Positions 7,821-17,197 of a DNA stretch of 64,000 nt are shown in pieces. Made by a program: the position numbers and the translations under genes. This stretch comes from Spirosoma panaciterrae DSM 21099 (GTDB taxonomy: Bacteria; Bacteroidota; Bacteroidia; Cytophagales; Spirosomataceae): assembly GCF_000374025.1 (NCBI RefSeq), contig NZ_KB893173.1:186001-250000 (forward strand), given 5' to 3'. The notes under the pieces are model-generated. The model was not told the DNA's origin, did no database searches, and saw only the letters and a list, made by a program, of their open reading frames with translations. Every line of letters begins with the position of its first letter. Position 1 is the stretch's first letter.

Positions 7821-10226
7821 TTACTTAAACTCGAAGTTGTAGGTCAGGCTGGGGATCGGGGCAGCAAAAATGCTCAACCGATACGGGTTAGTCGCCTGTC
7901 CTTCGGTCCGGTAAAAGATCGAATACACATTCCGACGACCGTACAGATTGTACACCGTAAACGTCCAATGGCCCTGCCACCGACGGTTCTTCATGCTGGG
8001 GTTGTAGATATTCCAGGCAAAATCCAGTCGGTGATAGTCGGGCAGGCGGTACTGGTTCCGTTCGTCATAATAGGGATAGGTTCGGCCCTGGTAGCGAATG
8101 AAGCCTTCAGGCGCTGTATAGGGGCGGCCCGTGCTGTAGGCAAAATTGAACGAAAAACTGTGATGACGCCCCTGGTTGATGTTCAGGCTGATGTTTAGAC
8201 TATGCGGCCGGTCGTAATTGGCCCGGTACCAATCCCCCCCATTGATCTGCTGCTGAAAATCGACCCCTTCGGCTACCTGGTTGAGCGTACGCGCATAGGT
8301 GTAGTTGATCCAGCCGGTGAGTTCACCTTTCTTTTTAGCCATCATGATTTCCAACCCATACGCCTTGCTCCGGCCCGGTAGCAATTGCGTTTCGGGATAG
8401 GGTTGTAATAGGAAATCGGCTCCTGGTTTATAGTCCAGAATATGCTGAGTACTACGCCAGTATACCTCGGCCGATAACTCAAAAATGTTATTCTTCGAAT
8501 TATGAAAATACCCGGCCGACCACAACTGACTTACCTGTGGCTGGATATGCGTATCCGACGTTTTCCAGCGCGACGTAGGCAAAGGAGTTGTGGTGTTGGT
8601 GATTACCTGCAAATACTGCCGCATCAGGTTGTAACCCAGCTTGATCGACGAGTTAGCTCCCACTGCGTAGCGCAGACCCAGCCGAGGTTCAAACCCACCG
8701 TATTGACTAGCCACCTGACCAGCCCCGTATCTGACCGAATCGACAACATTAGTAATATCGTAAACGGCCCCGCCCGTTCCTTCACTGCCGTATCGTCGTA
8801 CCACAGATGGCCCCAAACTCAGAAAATGCGAATAACGCAGCCCTACCGACACCGCCAGCTTTTCTGACACACTCATCTCGTCTTCAGCATGGATGCCCAG
8901 TTCCAGCGCATTTTCGATGGGTGTCCGCTGATAATTGACCGCCAGACTATTACCGGGTATCAACTCGCCGGGGTTTAGTCGGTAATGGGTTCCGCTAATC
9001 CCGATTTCAATTTTCTGATTGTCTAACTGATAATTCAAATTTGATTTAATCTGCCGTTGCAAGAGCGACTGTTTCAACACCACCTTATTGAATGTACTAT
9101 CCTCAGTCGACAGGATGCGGGGAATATATTGAGCAACCAGTGCCGTTGTTTGCAGATTCAGTCGGGGGTTAAAGGCATGAAACCAGCGAACCATCCCATT
9201 GGCGGTCTGCTGAGCATATTGCGTGTTAATCGCATTAACGTTCGCCAGACTACCCAGCAAATTGGTCTGGAATAAGTCCTGACTGAAGTAGCCCATGGCG
9301 GTTACCGTATTCCGGTCATCGATCCGCCAGAAAAGCTTAGCCGCTCCGTCACCAAACTTTGCCCGAATGTCGTCCAGTCGTTTTGAAGCCAGTCGAAGCA
9401 GAAAATCATTAAAAGCCCCTCGCCCCGAAACCAGTAAGCCCAATTTACCCTTTATGATCGGGGTTTCGATCGTGAGCCGATTGGCGACCAGACTAGCACC
9501 ACCACTGAGTTTAAACTCGTTCAGATCAGGATTGCGCAGGCTGATGTCCAGAACGGATGCCGCCCGACCACCATACCGGGCAGGTACATTGCCTTTATAC
9601 AAATCCAGGCCCCCTACGGCATCGGGCGGAAACACCGAAAAAAGCCCAAACATATGGGTAGGATTAAAGATTGGGGTATCGTCCATCAGAATCAGGTTCT
9701 GGTCGGTGGTGCCGCCCCGAATGTTGACTCCGTTGGCCGCTTCGCCCACACTCGTGACACCCGGCAGCATTTGCAGACTACGCATAATATCGACCTCCCC
9801 TAAAGCAGCCGGCATCTTTTTGAGCGTAGCAATATTGATCTGACTGACACCCAGCAACGGCTGACGAACATTCCGATCGTAGCCTTTACTGGTAACGACG
9901 ACCTCTTCGAGCTGACTGGCTACGGAGGGCAAGCGCACATCCAGGGTGGTGTTGCCCCGAATGGAAATCGTTGTTCGGAAGGGGACAAAGCCAATACTAC
10001 GCACCACCACAATGTGCTGACCCATCCGGGTCTTGATCGAATAGCGCCCCTGCTCGTCGGTATATGTACCCGTAGCCGACTTGTCGTAGTCCAGCACAAC
10101 AGCCGCCCGAACAACGGGTTGATTGGAGGTCGAGTCCCGAATCGTACCCGATAGAGTATAAAGAATCTGAGCAGAAGCTACTCCACTAATCAGCGCCAGG
10201 AGAAGTGTAGATAAAATACGAGTCAT
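7821..10226 (-). CDS. TonB-dependent outer-membrane receptor with carboxypeptidase-like N-domain
   Basis: Outer-membrane beta-barrel that imports a ligand using energy from TonB. Residues 1-20 are a Sec signal ending ASAQ. A carboxypeptidase-regulatory-like beta domain follows at about 23-110 (LSGTIRDSTSNQPV... GRYSI). Then come EEVVVTSKGY, a plug domain at about 125-235 (LPGVTSV, VNIRGGTTDQNLILMDDTPIFNP, RYGGRAASVLDI) and a barrel to the C-terminal Phe-Glu-Phe-Lys. At 801 aa it is shorter than SusC proteins. It heads an operon with three DUF4249 genes, and a fourth is divergent. This receptor/DUF4249 pairing is a known Bacteroidota arrangement with unknown substrate. No carbohydrate enzyme or siderophore gene is adjacent. 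Confidence 0.92.
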   Translation of the reverse strand: MTRILSTLLLALISGVASAQILYTLSGTIRDSTSNQPVVRAAVVLDYDKSATGTYTDEQGRYSIKTRMGQHIVVVRSIGFVPFRTTISIRGNTTLDVRLPSVASQLEEVVVTSKGYDRNVRQPLLGVSQINIATLKKMPAALGEVDIMRSLQMLPGVTSVGEAANGVNIRGGTTDQNLILMDDTPIFNPTHMFGLFSVFPPDAVGGLDLYKGNVPARYGGRAASVLDISLRNPDLNEFKLSGGASLVANRLTIETPIIKGKLGLLVSGRGAFNDFLLRLASKRLDDIRAKFGDGAAKLFWRIDDRNTVTAMGYFSQDLFQTNLLGSLANVNAINTQYAQQTANGMVRWFHAFNPRLNLQTTALVAQYIPRILSTEDSTFNKVVLKQSLLQRQIKSNLNYQLDNQKIEIGISGTHYRLNPGELIPGNSLAVNYQRTPIENALELGIHAEDEMSVSEKLAVSVGLRYSHFLSLGPSVVRRYGSEGTGGAVYDITNVVDSVRYGAGQVASQYGGFEPRLGLRYAVGANSSIKLGYNLMRQYLQVITNTTTPLPTSRWKTSDTHIQPQVSQLWSAGYFHNSKNNIFELSAEVYWRSTQHILDYKPGADFLLQPYPETQLLPGRSKAYGLEIMMAKKKGELTGWINYTYARTLNQVAEGVDFQQQINGGDWYRANYDRPHSLNISLNINQGRHHSFSFNFAYSTGRPYTAPEGFIRYQGRTYPYYDERNQYRLPDYHRLDFAWNIYNPSMKNRRWQGHWTFTVYNLYGRRNVYSIFYRTEGQATNPYRLSIFAAPIPSLTYNFEFK

Positions 10227-10454
10227 GAAGCGAAAAGGTAAACAAAGGTGCGGTTATACTTTACTGTTCAGCCGTAGTGATGCCCCATTCTCATTGTTCA
10301 TGAACCAGCTACTGCTTATTAGAATATGTCGATAGTTAGTTAAATCATTTTTCCACAAAATCTACTATAATCATAGTCCATTTGTAAGAATTGCCTATTG
10401 ATTCGTTAACTGAATAGTAATCCAGTCGTGCTGGCTACCTTATTTGTCAGGAGT

Positions 10455-11753
10455 ATGCGTTCGTTTCTTTTGCTTTTGGTCTGTCTATCAATCACCTGCT
10501 GGCTCACTGCCTGTGTCGATTCACTTGATCTTACCCTCAACAGTACGATCGATGTGCTGGTCGTGGATGGCACGATCACGAATCTTCCAGAGCCGCAGGT
10601 AATCCGACTGAATCGTTCTCAAGCGGATCGATTGACTGGTCGTTTTGGAGCCATACCCATCACCAAAGCCACGGTAGAAATCATTGTGGACTCGACTCAG
10701 ATTATTCCCTGCCACGAAACCGTAGACGGTACCTATCAACTTCCCAGTGATTTTAAAGGACAAATTGGGCACGCCTATCAACTGCGGTTTGCCCTTCCCG
10801 ATGGTACTCGCTATCAATCGACGCAGCAGGTTATGCCAGCCGTACCCCCAATTCGTAGTGTATCAGCCCGCTTCAATCCAGTGGCATTGCCCATTGAGCA
10901 GCAGTTGGATGGAGGCTACCGAGCTGGTCATGACGTATTTATCGACACCCAGGACCCCGCCGGCCAGTCGAATTATTACCGCTGGGACTGGAAACTGTGG
11001 GAAAAACAAAGCTGGTGTCGGAGTTGTCAACAGGGCATTTATTCAGTAAATAATATCCTGCCTCATACCTACAAAGACAAAACATTTTATGTAGCTGGCA
11101 ACGATCTGTATGAAGACTGTTTCGTACCTGTAAATTATCTGGAAGCTGGACAACCGCCCTTTCAGAGTGGATTATACGTGTACGATTACCCCTGCCGTAC
11201 CGACTGTTGGGAGATCCTTTATAGCTATGCATTGAATGTATTCGATGATCGATATACAAATGGCAATCTGATTCAGCATCGGTCCGTCGCTCAAATCCCG
11301 TATTACGATAGCACTGCCTGCCTGGTCGAAGTTCGTCAGTTGTCGCTAACCCAATCCGCTCATGCCTACTTCAACCAGTTTCAGCATACCCAATCGACCA
11401 ACGGGCTGACCGATACAGCCCCTTCGGCCCCTGTTGGTAATATCCGAAACGTAGCCGACAGCCGGGAGAACGTAGTGGGGTATTTTACAGCATCGGCTGT
11501 TTCGGCCAAACGAATATGGATTGAACGCAAGGATGTGACAGGACTCCCCTTTGGCAACACGGTCCCCGAAAAAGTTGCCTGGCAACCGGGTGCAGCCTTT
11601 TTTTATTCCTTAAATCGGAGACAACCAATGCCCGAACCCATTTATCCATATCCCAGCATCCGAATATGGGGTGGTCCTCCCCGACCCGCCACCGCCATTT
11701 GCGTATCCAGCGACAGCCGAACGCCGTTCAAACCGGAAGGCTGGCAGGAGTAG
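10455..11753 (+). CDS. DUF4249 lipoprotein, paralog 4 (divergent copy)
   Basis: Fourth DUF4249 copy, 432 aa, transcribed away from the receptor. A GTG at 10428 would extend it by nine residues. The ATG at 10455, preceded by AGGAG, begins a clean lipoprotein signal (MRSFLLLLV, lipobox LTAC, Cys20 then VDS), so I prefer it. Shared segments are VLVVDGTIT, GHAYQLRFALPDG, YYRWDW, WCRSC, EDCF, CRTDCW and FDDRYTNGN, ending TPFKPEGWQE. It is closest to paralog 3. The intergenic region of about 230 nt to the receptor probably carries divergent promoters, but I found no exact consensus pair there. Confidence 0.88.
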   Translation: MRSFLLLLVCLSITCWLTACVDSLDLTLNSTIDVLVVDGTITNLPEPQVIRLNRSQADRLTGRFGAIPITKATVEIIVDSTQIIPCHETVDGTYQLPSDFKGQIGHAYQLRFALPDGTRYQSTQQVMPAVPPIRSVSARFNPVALPIEQQLDGGYRAGHDVFIDTQDPAGQSNYYRWDWKLWEKQSWCRSCQQGIYSVNNILPHTYKDKTFYVAGNDLYEDCFVPVNYLEAGQPPFQSGLYVYDYPCRTDCWEILYSYALNVFDDRYTNGNLIQHRSVAQIPYYDSTACLVEVRQLSLTQSAHAYFNQFQHTQSTNGLTDTAPSAPVGNIRNVADSRENVVGYFTASAVSAKRIWIERKDVTGLPFGNTVPEKVAWQPGAAFFYSLNRRQPMPEPIYPYPSIRIWGGPPRPATAICVSSDSRTPFKPEGWQE

Positions 11754-11809
11754 GGCCGGGCGACATTCCTAGCCTTTCAGGAAAAAACGGTATGAATCTA
11801 TCGTGCAGA

Positions 11810-11840
11810 TTTGGTGGTCTATAAGGTAATTGTAATTTTG
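11810..11840 (+). promoter_or_regulatory. Full Bacteroidota promoter for the phosphohexomutase
   Basis: TTTG at 11810-11813, a 19-nt spacer, then TAATTTTG at 11833-11840: an exact match to both consensus boxes and the usual spacing. The gene starts 38 nt downstream. Confidence 0.8.
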
Positions 11841-11878
11841 GCGCATAATCGTTGATCTAAATTCCTATAATTATTAAT

Positions 11879-13636
11879 ATGACTACGGCCCTCGACTCTT
11901 CTACCCAGCAACGTGTTGATAAATGGCTCAGTGGCAATTACGATGCCGCTACGAAAGAATCGATTCAGCATTTGATCGACTCAGGCAATACGACCGAACT
12001 TACCGACTCCTTTTATCGCGATCTGGAATTCGGAACCGGAGGGCTTCGCGGAATTCTGGGGGTTGGCTCTAACCGGATGAACCGCTACACGGTCGGTGCC
12101 GCTACACAGGGCCTCTCCAATTACATCAATGCGGCCTTTCCCGGTGAAGATGTGAGCGTGGCTATCGCCCACGACAGCCGCCGGATGAGCCCGGAATTTG
12201 CCCAGCTAGCGGCCGATATTTTCTCAGCCAATGGTATTAAAGTGTACCTGTTCAGTAGCCTGCGCCCCACACCTGAGCTTTCGTTTGCGATTCGGCAGTT
12301 AGGTTGCCAGAGTGGTCTGGTTATCACGGCTTCGCACAACCCGCCCGAGTACAACGGCTACAAAGTGTACTGGAACGATGGTGGTCAGGTCGTATCGCCA
12401 CACGACAAGGGGATTATTGCTGAGGTAAATAAAGTCACCTCCGTCGACGAGATCAAGTTCCTGGGCATTCCTGAACGCATTACGATGATCGACGAAGTCA
12501 TCGATGCCCCCTATGTGGAGCGGGTAAAATCGAACGCCGTTAACCCCGATGTCATTAAGCGTCAGGCAAACCTGAACATTGTCTACACACCCATTCACGG
12601 AACAGGTATTACACTGGTACCGCGCGTACTTGATGCACTCGGATTCAATAACGTTCATATTGTCGAACAGCAGGCCACTCCCGATGGCAACTTCCCCACG
12701 GTAAAATCGCCCAATCCTGAAGAACGGGCTGCCATGCAACTGGCCCTGGATCTGGCCTTGTCGATCAACGCCGATCTGGTGATGGCTACCGACCCCGATG
12801 CCGACCGCGTTGGCGCGGGCGCCCGGAACCACCATGGCGAGTTTGAACTGCTCAACGGCAACCAGATGGCTAGTCTGATTATTTACTACCTGCTCAATGC
12901 CTGGAAAGATGCCGGTAAACTGACAGGTAAGGAGTTTGTAGCCAAAACCATCGTAACTACGGATCTGATCGATCAGATGTGCAAAAACTATGGTGTCACT
13001 TGCTACAATACCCTAACCGGCTTTAAGTACATTGCTGAGGTCATTCGCGAACTCGAAGGCAAAGAGAAGTTTATTGGCGGTGGTGAAGAAAGCTATGGCT
13101 ACCTCATCGGTGATTTCGTCCGCGATAAAGACGCCATTGCCTCCTGTGCGATCATCGCGGAGTTGACTGCCTATGCCAAAGATCAGGGCAAGAGCCTATT
13201 CGATATGCTGATGGCGATGTACATGGAGAATGGATTCTACTACGAGGCCCTGGTATCGCTGACCAAGAAAGGCAAATCGGGAGCCGAAGAAATCCAGCAG
13301 ATGATGGCCGACTTCCGGGCCAATCCGCCCAAATCGATTGCCGGATCACCCGTCGTACGCGTCGACGATTACAAAGCCCTGACGCGGCTGGATGCTCAAT
13401 CGGGGACTAGCACAGCCATTGAAGCCGGTAAAATGGGCATTGAGTCATCCAATGTGCTACAATTCTTTACGGAAGACGGGACCAAAGTATCGGCTCGTCC
13501 GTCGGGTACGGAGCCTAAAATCAAGTTTTATGTTAGCGTTCGCGAGCCACTGGCCAGCAAGGAAGCCTTTGACGAAACGTATGCTCAACTAAAAGCGAAA
13601 GTGCAGCGTGTAATCGATGAATTGCAGCTAACGTAG
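11879..13636 (+). CDS. Phosphoglucomutase/phosphomannomutase family protein
   Basis: Cytoplasmic alpha-D-phosphohexomutase that interconverts hexose 1- and 6-phosphates through a phosphoserine enzyme. The active-site loop TASHNPPEYNGYK carries the phosphorylated Ser152. The metal-binding loop DPDADR is at 305-310, the sugar-binding GGGEESYGY follows, and the phosphate-binding RPSGTEPK begins at 540. At 585 aa it matches the long PGM2-like subgroup common in Bacteroidota; glucose versus mannose preference cannot be told from sequence. It has its own promoter and a T-tailed terminator, so it looks monocistronic. Confidence 0.93.
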   Translation: MTTALDSSTQQRVDKWLSGNYDAATKESIQHLIDSGNTTELTDSFYRDLEFGTGGLRGILGVGSNRMNRYTVGAATQGLSNYINAAFPGEDVSVAIAHDSRRMSPEFAQLAADIFSANGIKVYLFSSLRPTPELSFAIRQLGCQSGLVITASHNPPEYNGYKVYWNDGGQVVSPHDKGIIAEVNKVTSVDEIKFLGIPERITMIDEVIDAPYVERVKSNAVNPDVIKRQANLNIVYTPIHGTGITLVPRVLDALGFNNVHIVEQQATPDGNFPTVKSPNPEERAAMQLALDLALSINADLVMATDPDADRVGAGARNHHGEFELLNGNQMASLIIYYLLNAWKDAGKLTGKEFVAKTIVTTDLIDQMCKNYGVTCYNTLTGFKYIAEVIRELEGKEKFIGGGEESYGYLIGDFVRDKDAIASCAIIAELTAYAKDQGKSLFDMLMAMYMENGFYYEALVSLTKKGKSGAEEIQQMMADFRANPPKSIAGSPVVRVDDYKALTRLDAQSGTSTAIEAGKMGIESSNVLQFFTEDGTKVSARPSGTEPKIKFYVSVREPLASKEAFDETYAQLKAKVQRVIDELQLT

Positions 13637-13682
13637 TAAATCATACGACTGATCGACCAAAAACAGTAGTAATACTATACTA

Positions 13683-13716
13683 ATCCCGTACGCTTCCAGG
13701 CTTACGGGATTTTTTT
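13683..13716 (+). terminator. Intrinsic terminator of the phosphohexomutase gene
   Basis: Stem ATCCCGTA (13683-13690) with TACGGGAT (13703-13710), followed by a run of seven T including the last stem base. Confidence 0.9.
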
Positions 13717-13836
13717 GTGCTTTATTTTTAATTTTTTACATAAAAGCAACATAATATACAACGCCACTCTCTTTATATTTAAGGATTATTACCTATCCAA
13801 ATTTTCTATATTTTCTCACTAATTCCAATCAACCCT

Positions 13837-16800
13837 ATGACAAACAATTATTTACGACAAACAGGTCGTATGGTAGCCCTATTTTTATTTAGCTGGCTCC
13901 TTTGCATACGTGTTTATGCTCAGGACCGCAAAATAACTGGGCGCATTACCGACGGAAATGACAACAGTGCAGTCCCCGGAGCGAACGTTGTGGTAAAAGG
14001 AACCCAAACTGGGGTGGTCACCGACGCAAACGGACAGTTTTCGCTGAATGTAGCTTCAGGCCGCAATGTACTCACCGTTTCGGCCATTGGATATGTCTCT
14101 CAGGATGTCACAATTGGCAATCGTTCCTCTGTCGACATTACCTTAGCCCCTGACATCAAGACATTGAGCGAAGTGGTTGTAACGGGATACGGTGCCCAGG
14201 CCAAACGGGATATTACTGGTGCCGTGGCCACGGTCGATACGAAACAATTGTTGTCCGTTCCGTCTACCAATGTTGGGCAGGCTTTGCAGGGCCGCGTGGC
14301 TGGGGTACAGGTGGGCAATGAGAACGCTCCCGGTGGTGGGGTGATGGTGCGTATCCGTGGGTTCGGTACCATCAACGACAACTCGCCCCTGTATGTTGTT
14401 GACGGTGTCCCCACAAAAGGCAACCTGAACACCCTGAATCTCAATGACGTAGAAAGTATGCAGATTCTGAAAGACGCGTCGGCAGCATCTATTTACGGTT
14501 CGCGAGCTGGCAACGGCGTGGTCATTATCACAACCAAGAAGGGGAAGGCCGGTAAGCCCAAGTTCACCTACGATACCTATTATGGGACCCAACGTCATGG
14601 TAAACTCCTCGACATGCTTAATACGCAGGAGTATGCTCAACTCACCTGGGAATCCCGTATCAATTCGGGCGTAGTGGGTGCCAATGGCAATCCGGTTCAC
14701 TCGCAGTTCGGCAATGGCCCAACGCCCGTAATCCCGGATTTTGTACTGCCTAGTGGTGCTTCGGCCAGCGACCCTCGCGTGGCCTTAAATCCCGATGGAA
14801 CGTATAAGAACTATAACAACGACATCAACTCGCCTAACTTCCTGCTGATTACCAAAGCGAACAAGGTGGGCACGAACTGGCTGGAAGAAATTTTCCAGAC
14901 CGCTCCTATTCAGAACCATCAGTTGGGCGTATCGGGCGGTAGCGAAAACGGTCGGTATGCCATGTCGCTTAACTACTTCAACCAGGATGGGATTATGAAG
15001 TATACGGGCTACAAACGGTATTCGTTACGGTCAAACACCGAATTCAACGTCAACAAGCGGGTGCGCGTGGGGCAGAATTTTCAGGTAGCCTATGGCGAAC
15101 GGATTGCGCAGGCCAACGGGAACAATGCCGAAAGCAACCCAATTTCGTTTGCGTACCGGATTCAGCCCATCATTCCGGTCTATGATGTAGCCGGAAATTT
15201 TGCCGGAACTCGCGGTGGTGACCTCGATAATGCCAACAACCCGGTTGCTCTTCTATATCGAAACAAAGACAATGTACAGAAAGAAATTCGTCTGTTTGGG
15301 AACGCCTTTGCCGAAGTCGACATTCTGCCCAACCTGACAGCACGTACCAGTTTCGGTATCGACTATAACCTGTACAACTACCGCAACTACATCATTCGCG
15401 ACATCGAATCAGCCGAAGCGCGTGGTTCCAACCAGCTTACGACCAATAACAACTACGAATGGACCTGGACCTGGTATAATACACTGACCTACAACCTGTC
15501 GCTGGGCGACCGGCACCGTTTCAATGTCATTGCGGGTACGGAATCGATCAAAAACTACTTCGAAACGTTTGATGCAACCCGGACTAATTTCGCCGTTGAC
15601 GACATCGAAAACCGCTACTTAAGTGCCGGTACGGGCGTACAAACTAACAACGGGGGCGCTTCCAACTGGCGACTGGCATCGGAATTTGCTAAAGTCAATT
15701 ACGCCCTCGATGACAAATACCTGATCGACCTGACCGTTCGTCGGGACCGCTCTTCCCGTTTTGCTCCCGAATATCGTTCGGCTGTATTCCCGGCTGCCAG
15801 TGTAGGCTGGCGGGTTTCGAAAGAGAATTTCTTTAAGCCCCTCACGTTGGTTGATGATCTGAAATTCCGGGCAGGTCTGGGCCAGACGGGTAACCAGGAA
15901 ATCGGTAACTACAACTCGTTCACCCAGTTCAGTACCAACCCAGCTACGTCGTTCTACGATATCAATGGCACCCGTACTTCGGCCGTACCCGGCTATGAGC
16001 TGACGCAGTTTGGTAATGCGAAAGCCAAATGGGAAACCACCACCAGCCTGAACATCGGTTTTGACGCCAGCCTGTTGAAAAATCGCCTGACGGTTAATTT
16101 CGACTGGTATACCCGTACCACAAGCGATATGCTGTTCCCGGTATCGGCACCACTCACCCAGGGGGTCGCCACGAACCCATTCCAGAACATTGGCGAAATG
16201 CGTAACCGGGGTATTGACCTGATGATTAACTATGGCGACAAAATCGGAAGCAGTGGCCTGACGTATAACATCGGAGCCAATTTCAGCACCTACCGGAACA
16301 CCGTTACCAAAACCAATGGCGACCCAAGCACGCAGTACTTCGGCATCAACGACGAGCGGATTCAGAACTTCGTTGTCACCCAGCAGAACTATCCAATCGC
16401 GTCGTTCTTCGGCTATACCATCGATGGCATTTTCCAGACCAACGAAGAAGCTAAAGCGTATTTACCTCAGTTTGGCACAACAACAGCCAACAATCCGGAA
16501 AACGTGGCGGGTCGTTTCAGGTTCCGGGATGTCAATGGGGATGGGGTAATTAACTCAGGGGATCTGAGCATTATTGGCAACCCGCATCCAAAATTCACCT
16601 ATGGTCTGAATATCAACCTGAACTACAAAAACTTTGGGCTAACCTTATTCGGCCAGGGCGTCCAGGGCAATCAGATTTTCAACTACGTGAAATACTGGAC
16701 GGATTTCCCAACGTTTGCCGGAAACCGAAGTACCCGTATGCTCTATCAATCGTGGCGCCCTGGCAAAACCGACGCGATTCTCCCACAGCTTCGGGCGAGC

Positions 16801-17097
16801 GATCAGATCAGTATTCTGCCATCGACCTATTACCTCGAAAGCGGCTCCTATTTCCGGATGAAAAATATCCAGTTAACCTACCAGTTGCCCCAGACTCTGC
16901 TTAACAAACTGAAAATGGGCGCAACCTCGGTGTACGTTCAGGGGCAGAACCTGTTCACGGTTACGAACTATTCCGGCATGGACCCCGAAATCAACCTGCG
17001 TAACTACACGGCCGGGAACGACCGTCAGATTGGGGTCGATGGTGGTTCGTATCCGGTAGCGAAAACGATTCTTGTAGGCTTAAATCTGTCGTTCTGA
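13837..17097 (+). CDS. SusC/RagA-type TonB-linked outer-membrane transporter
   Basis: Large TonB-dependent barrel that with its SusD partner imports oligomers such as glycans or peptides. A Sec signal ends at about residue 28 (RVYAQ). The carboxypeptidase-like domain (ITGRITDGNDNSAVPGANV) spans about 32-112, then the SusC signature SEVVVTGYG, a plug with VRIRGFGTINDNSPLYVVDGVP and DASAASIYGSRAGNGVVIITTKKG, and a barrel ending NLSF. At 1086 aa it is typical. susD follows after about 100 nt. No glycoside hydrolase, sulfatase, anti-sigma factor or sigma factor is adjacent, so the substrate cannot be inferred from context. Confidence 0.95.
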   Translation: MTNNYLRQTGRMVALFLFSWLLCIRVYAQDRKITGRITDGNDNSAVPGANVVVKGTQTGVVTDANGQFSLNVASGRNVLTVSAIGYVSQDVTIGNRSSVDITLAPDIKTLSEVVVTGYGAQAKRDITGAVATVDTKQLLSVPSTNVGQALQGRVAGVQVGNENAPGGGVMVRIRGFGTINDNSPLYVVDGVPTKGNLNTLNLNDVESMQILKDASAASIYGSRAGNGVVIITTKKGKAGKPKFTYDTYYGTQRHGKLLDMLNTQEYAQLTWESRINSGVVGANGNPVHSQFGNGPTPVIPDFVLPSGASASDPRVALNPDGTYKNYNNDINSPNFLLITKANKVGTNWLEEIFQTAPIQNHQLGVSGGSENGRYAMSLNYFNQDGIMKYTGYKRYSLRSNTEFNVNKRVRVGQNFQVAYGERIAQANGNNAESNPISFAYRIQPIIPVYDVAGNFAGTRGGDLDNANNPVALLYRNKDNVQKEIRLFGNAFAEVDILPNLTARTSFGIDYNLYNYRNYIIRDIESAEARGSNQLTTNNNYEWTWTWYNTLTYNLSLGDRHRFNVIAGTESIKNYFETFDATRTNFAVDDIENRYLSAGTGVQTNNGGASNWRLASEFAKVNYALDDKYLIDLTVRRDRSSRFAPEYRSAVFPAASVGWRVSKENFFKPLTLVDDLKFRAGLGQTGNQEIGNYNSFTQFSTNPATSFYDINGTRTSAVPGYELTQFGNAKAKWETTTSLNIGFDASLLKNRLTVNFDWYTRTTSDMLFPVSAPLTQGVATNPFQNIGEMRNRGIDLMINYGDKIGSSGLTYNIGANFSTYRNTVTKTNGDPSTQYFGINDERIQNFVVTQQNYPIASFFGYTIDGIFQTNEEAKAYLPQFGTTTANNPENVAGRFRFRDVNGDGVINSGDLSIIGNPHPKFTYGLNINLNYKNFGLTLFGQGVQGNQIFNYVKYWTDFPTFAGNRSTRMLYQSWRPGKTDAILPQLRASDQISILPSTYYLESGSYFRMKNIQLTYQLPQTLLNKLKMGATSVYVQGQNLFTVTNYSGMDPEINLRNYTAGNDRQIGVDGGSYPVAKTILVGLNLSF

Positions 17098-17185
17098 TGT
17101 AGGATATAGGATGCAAGCTATTTGACGTATGTTATGTAATTACTAATGGCCATACTTCTCACATCCTACATCATACCTCATACAT
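17096..17185. repeat. Heptamer-built inverted repeat between susC and susD
   Basis: The left arm begins inside the susC stop codon with units GATGTAG, GATATAG and GATGCAA. The right arm (17160-17185) has CTACATC- and ATACCTC-like units. Bases 17096-17113 pair with 17162-17179 at 15 of 18 positions. The same GATGTAT-like unit builds the repeat at 33524-33605. It ends 12 nt before the susD ATG. Confidence 0.75.
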
Positions 17186-17197
17186 AAAAATCTTATC

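Noticed and set aside
9295..9843. 182-codon plus-strand frame inside the TonB-dependent receptor gene
   Set aside because: Antisense shadow of the plug and barrel coding sequence; Ser/Pro/Arg-rich composition with no domain.
12299..12835. 178-codon minus-strand frame inside the phosphohexomutase
   Set aside because: Complete overlap with a gene whose motifs are intact; the product has no recognisable fold.
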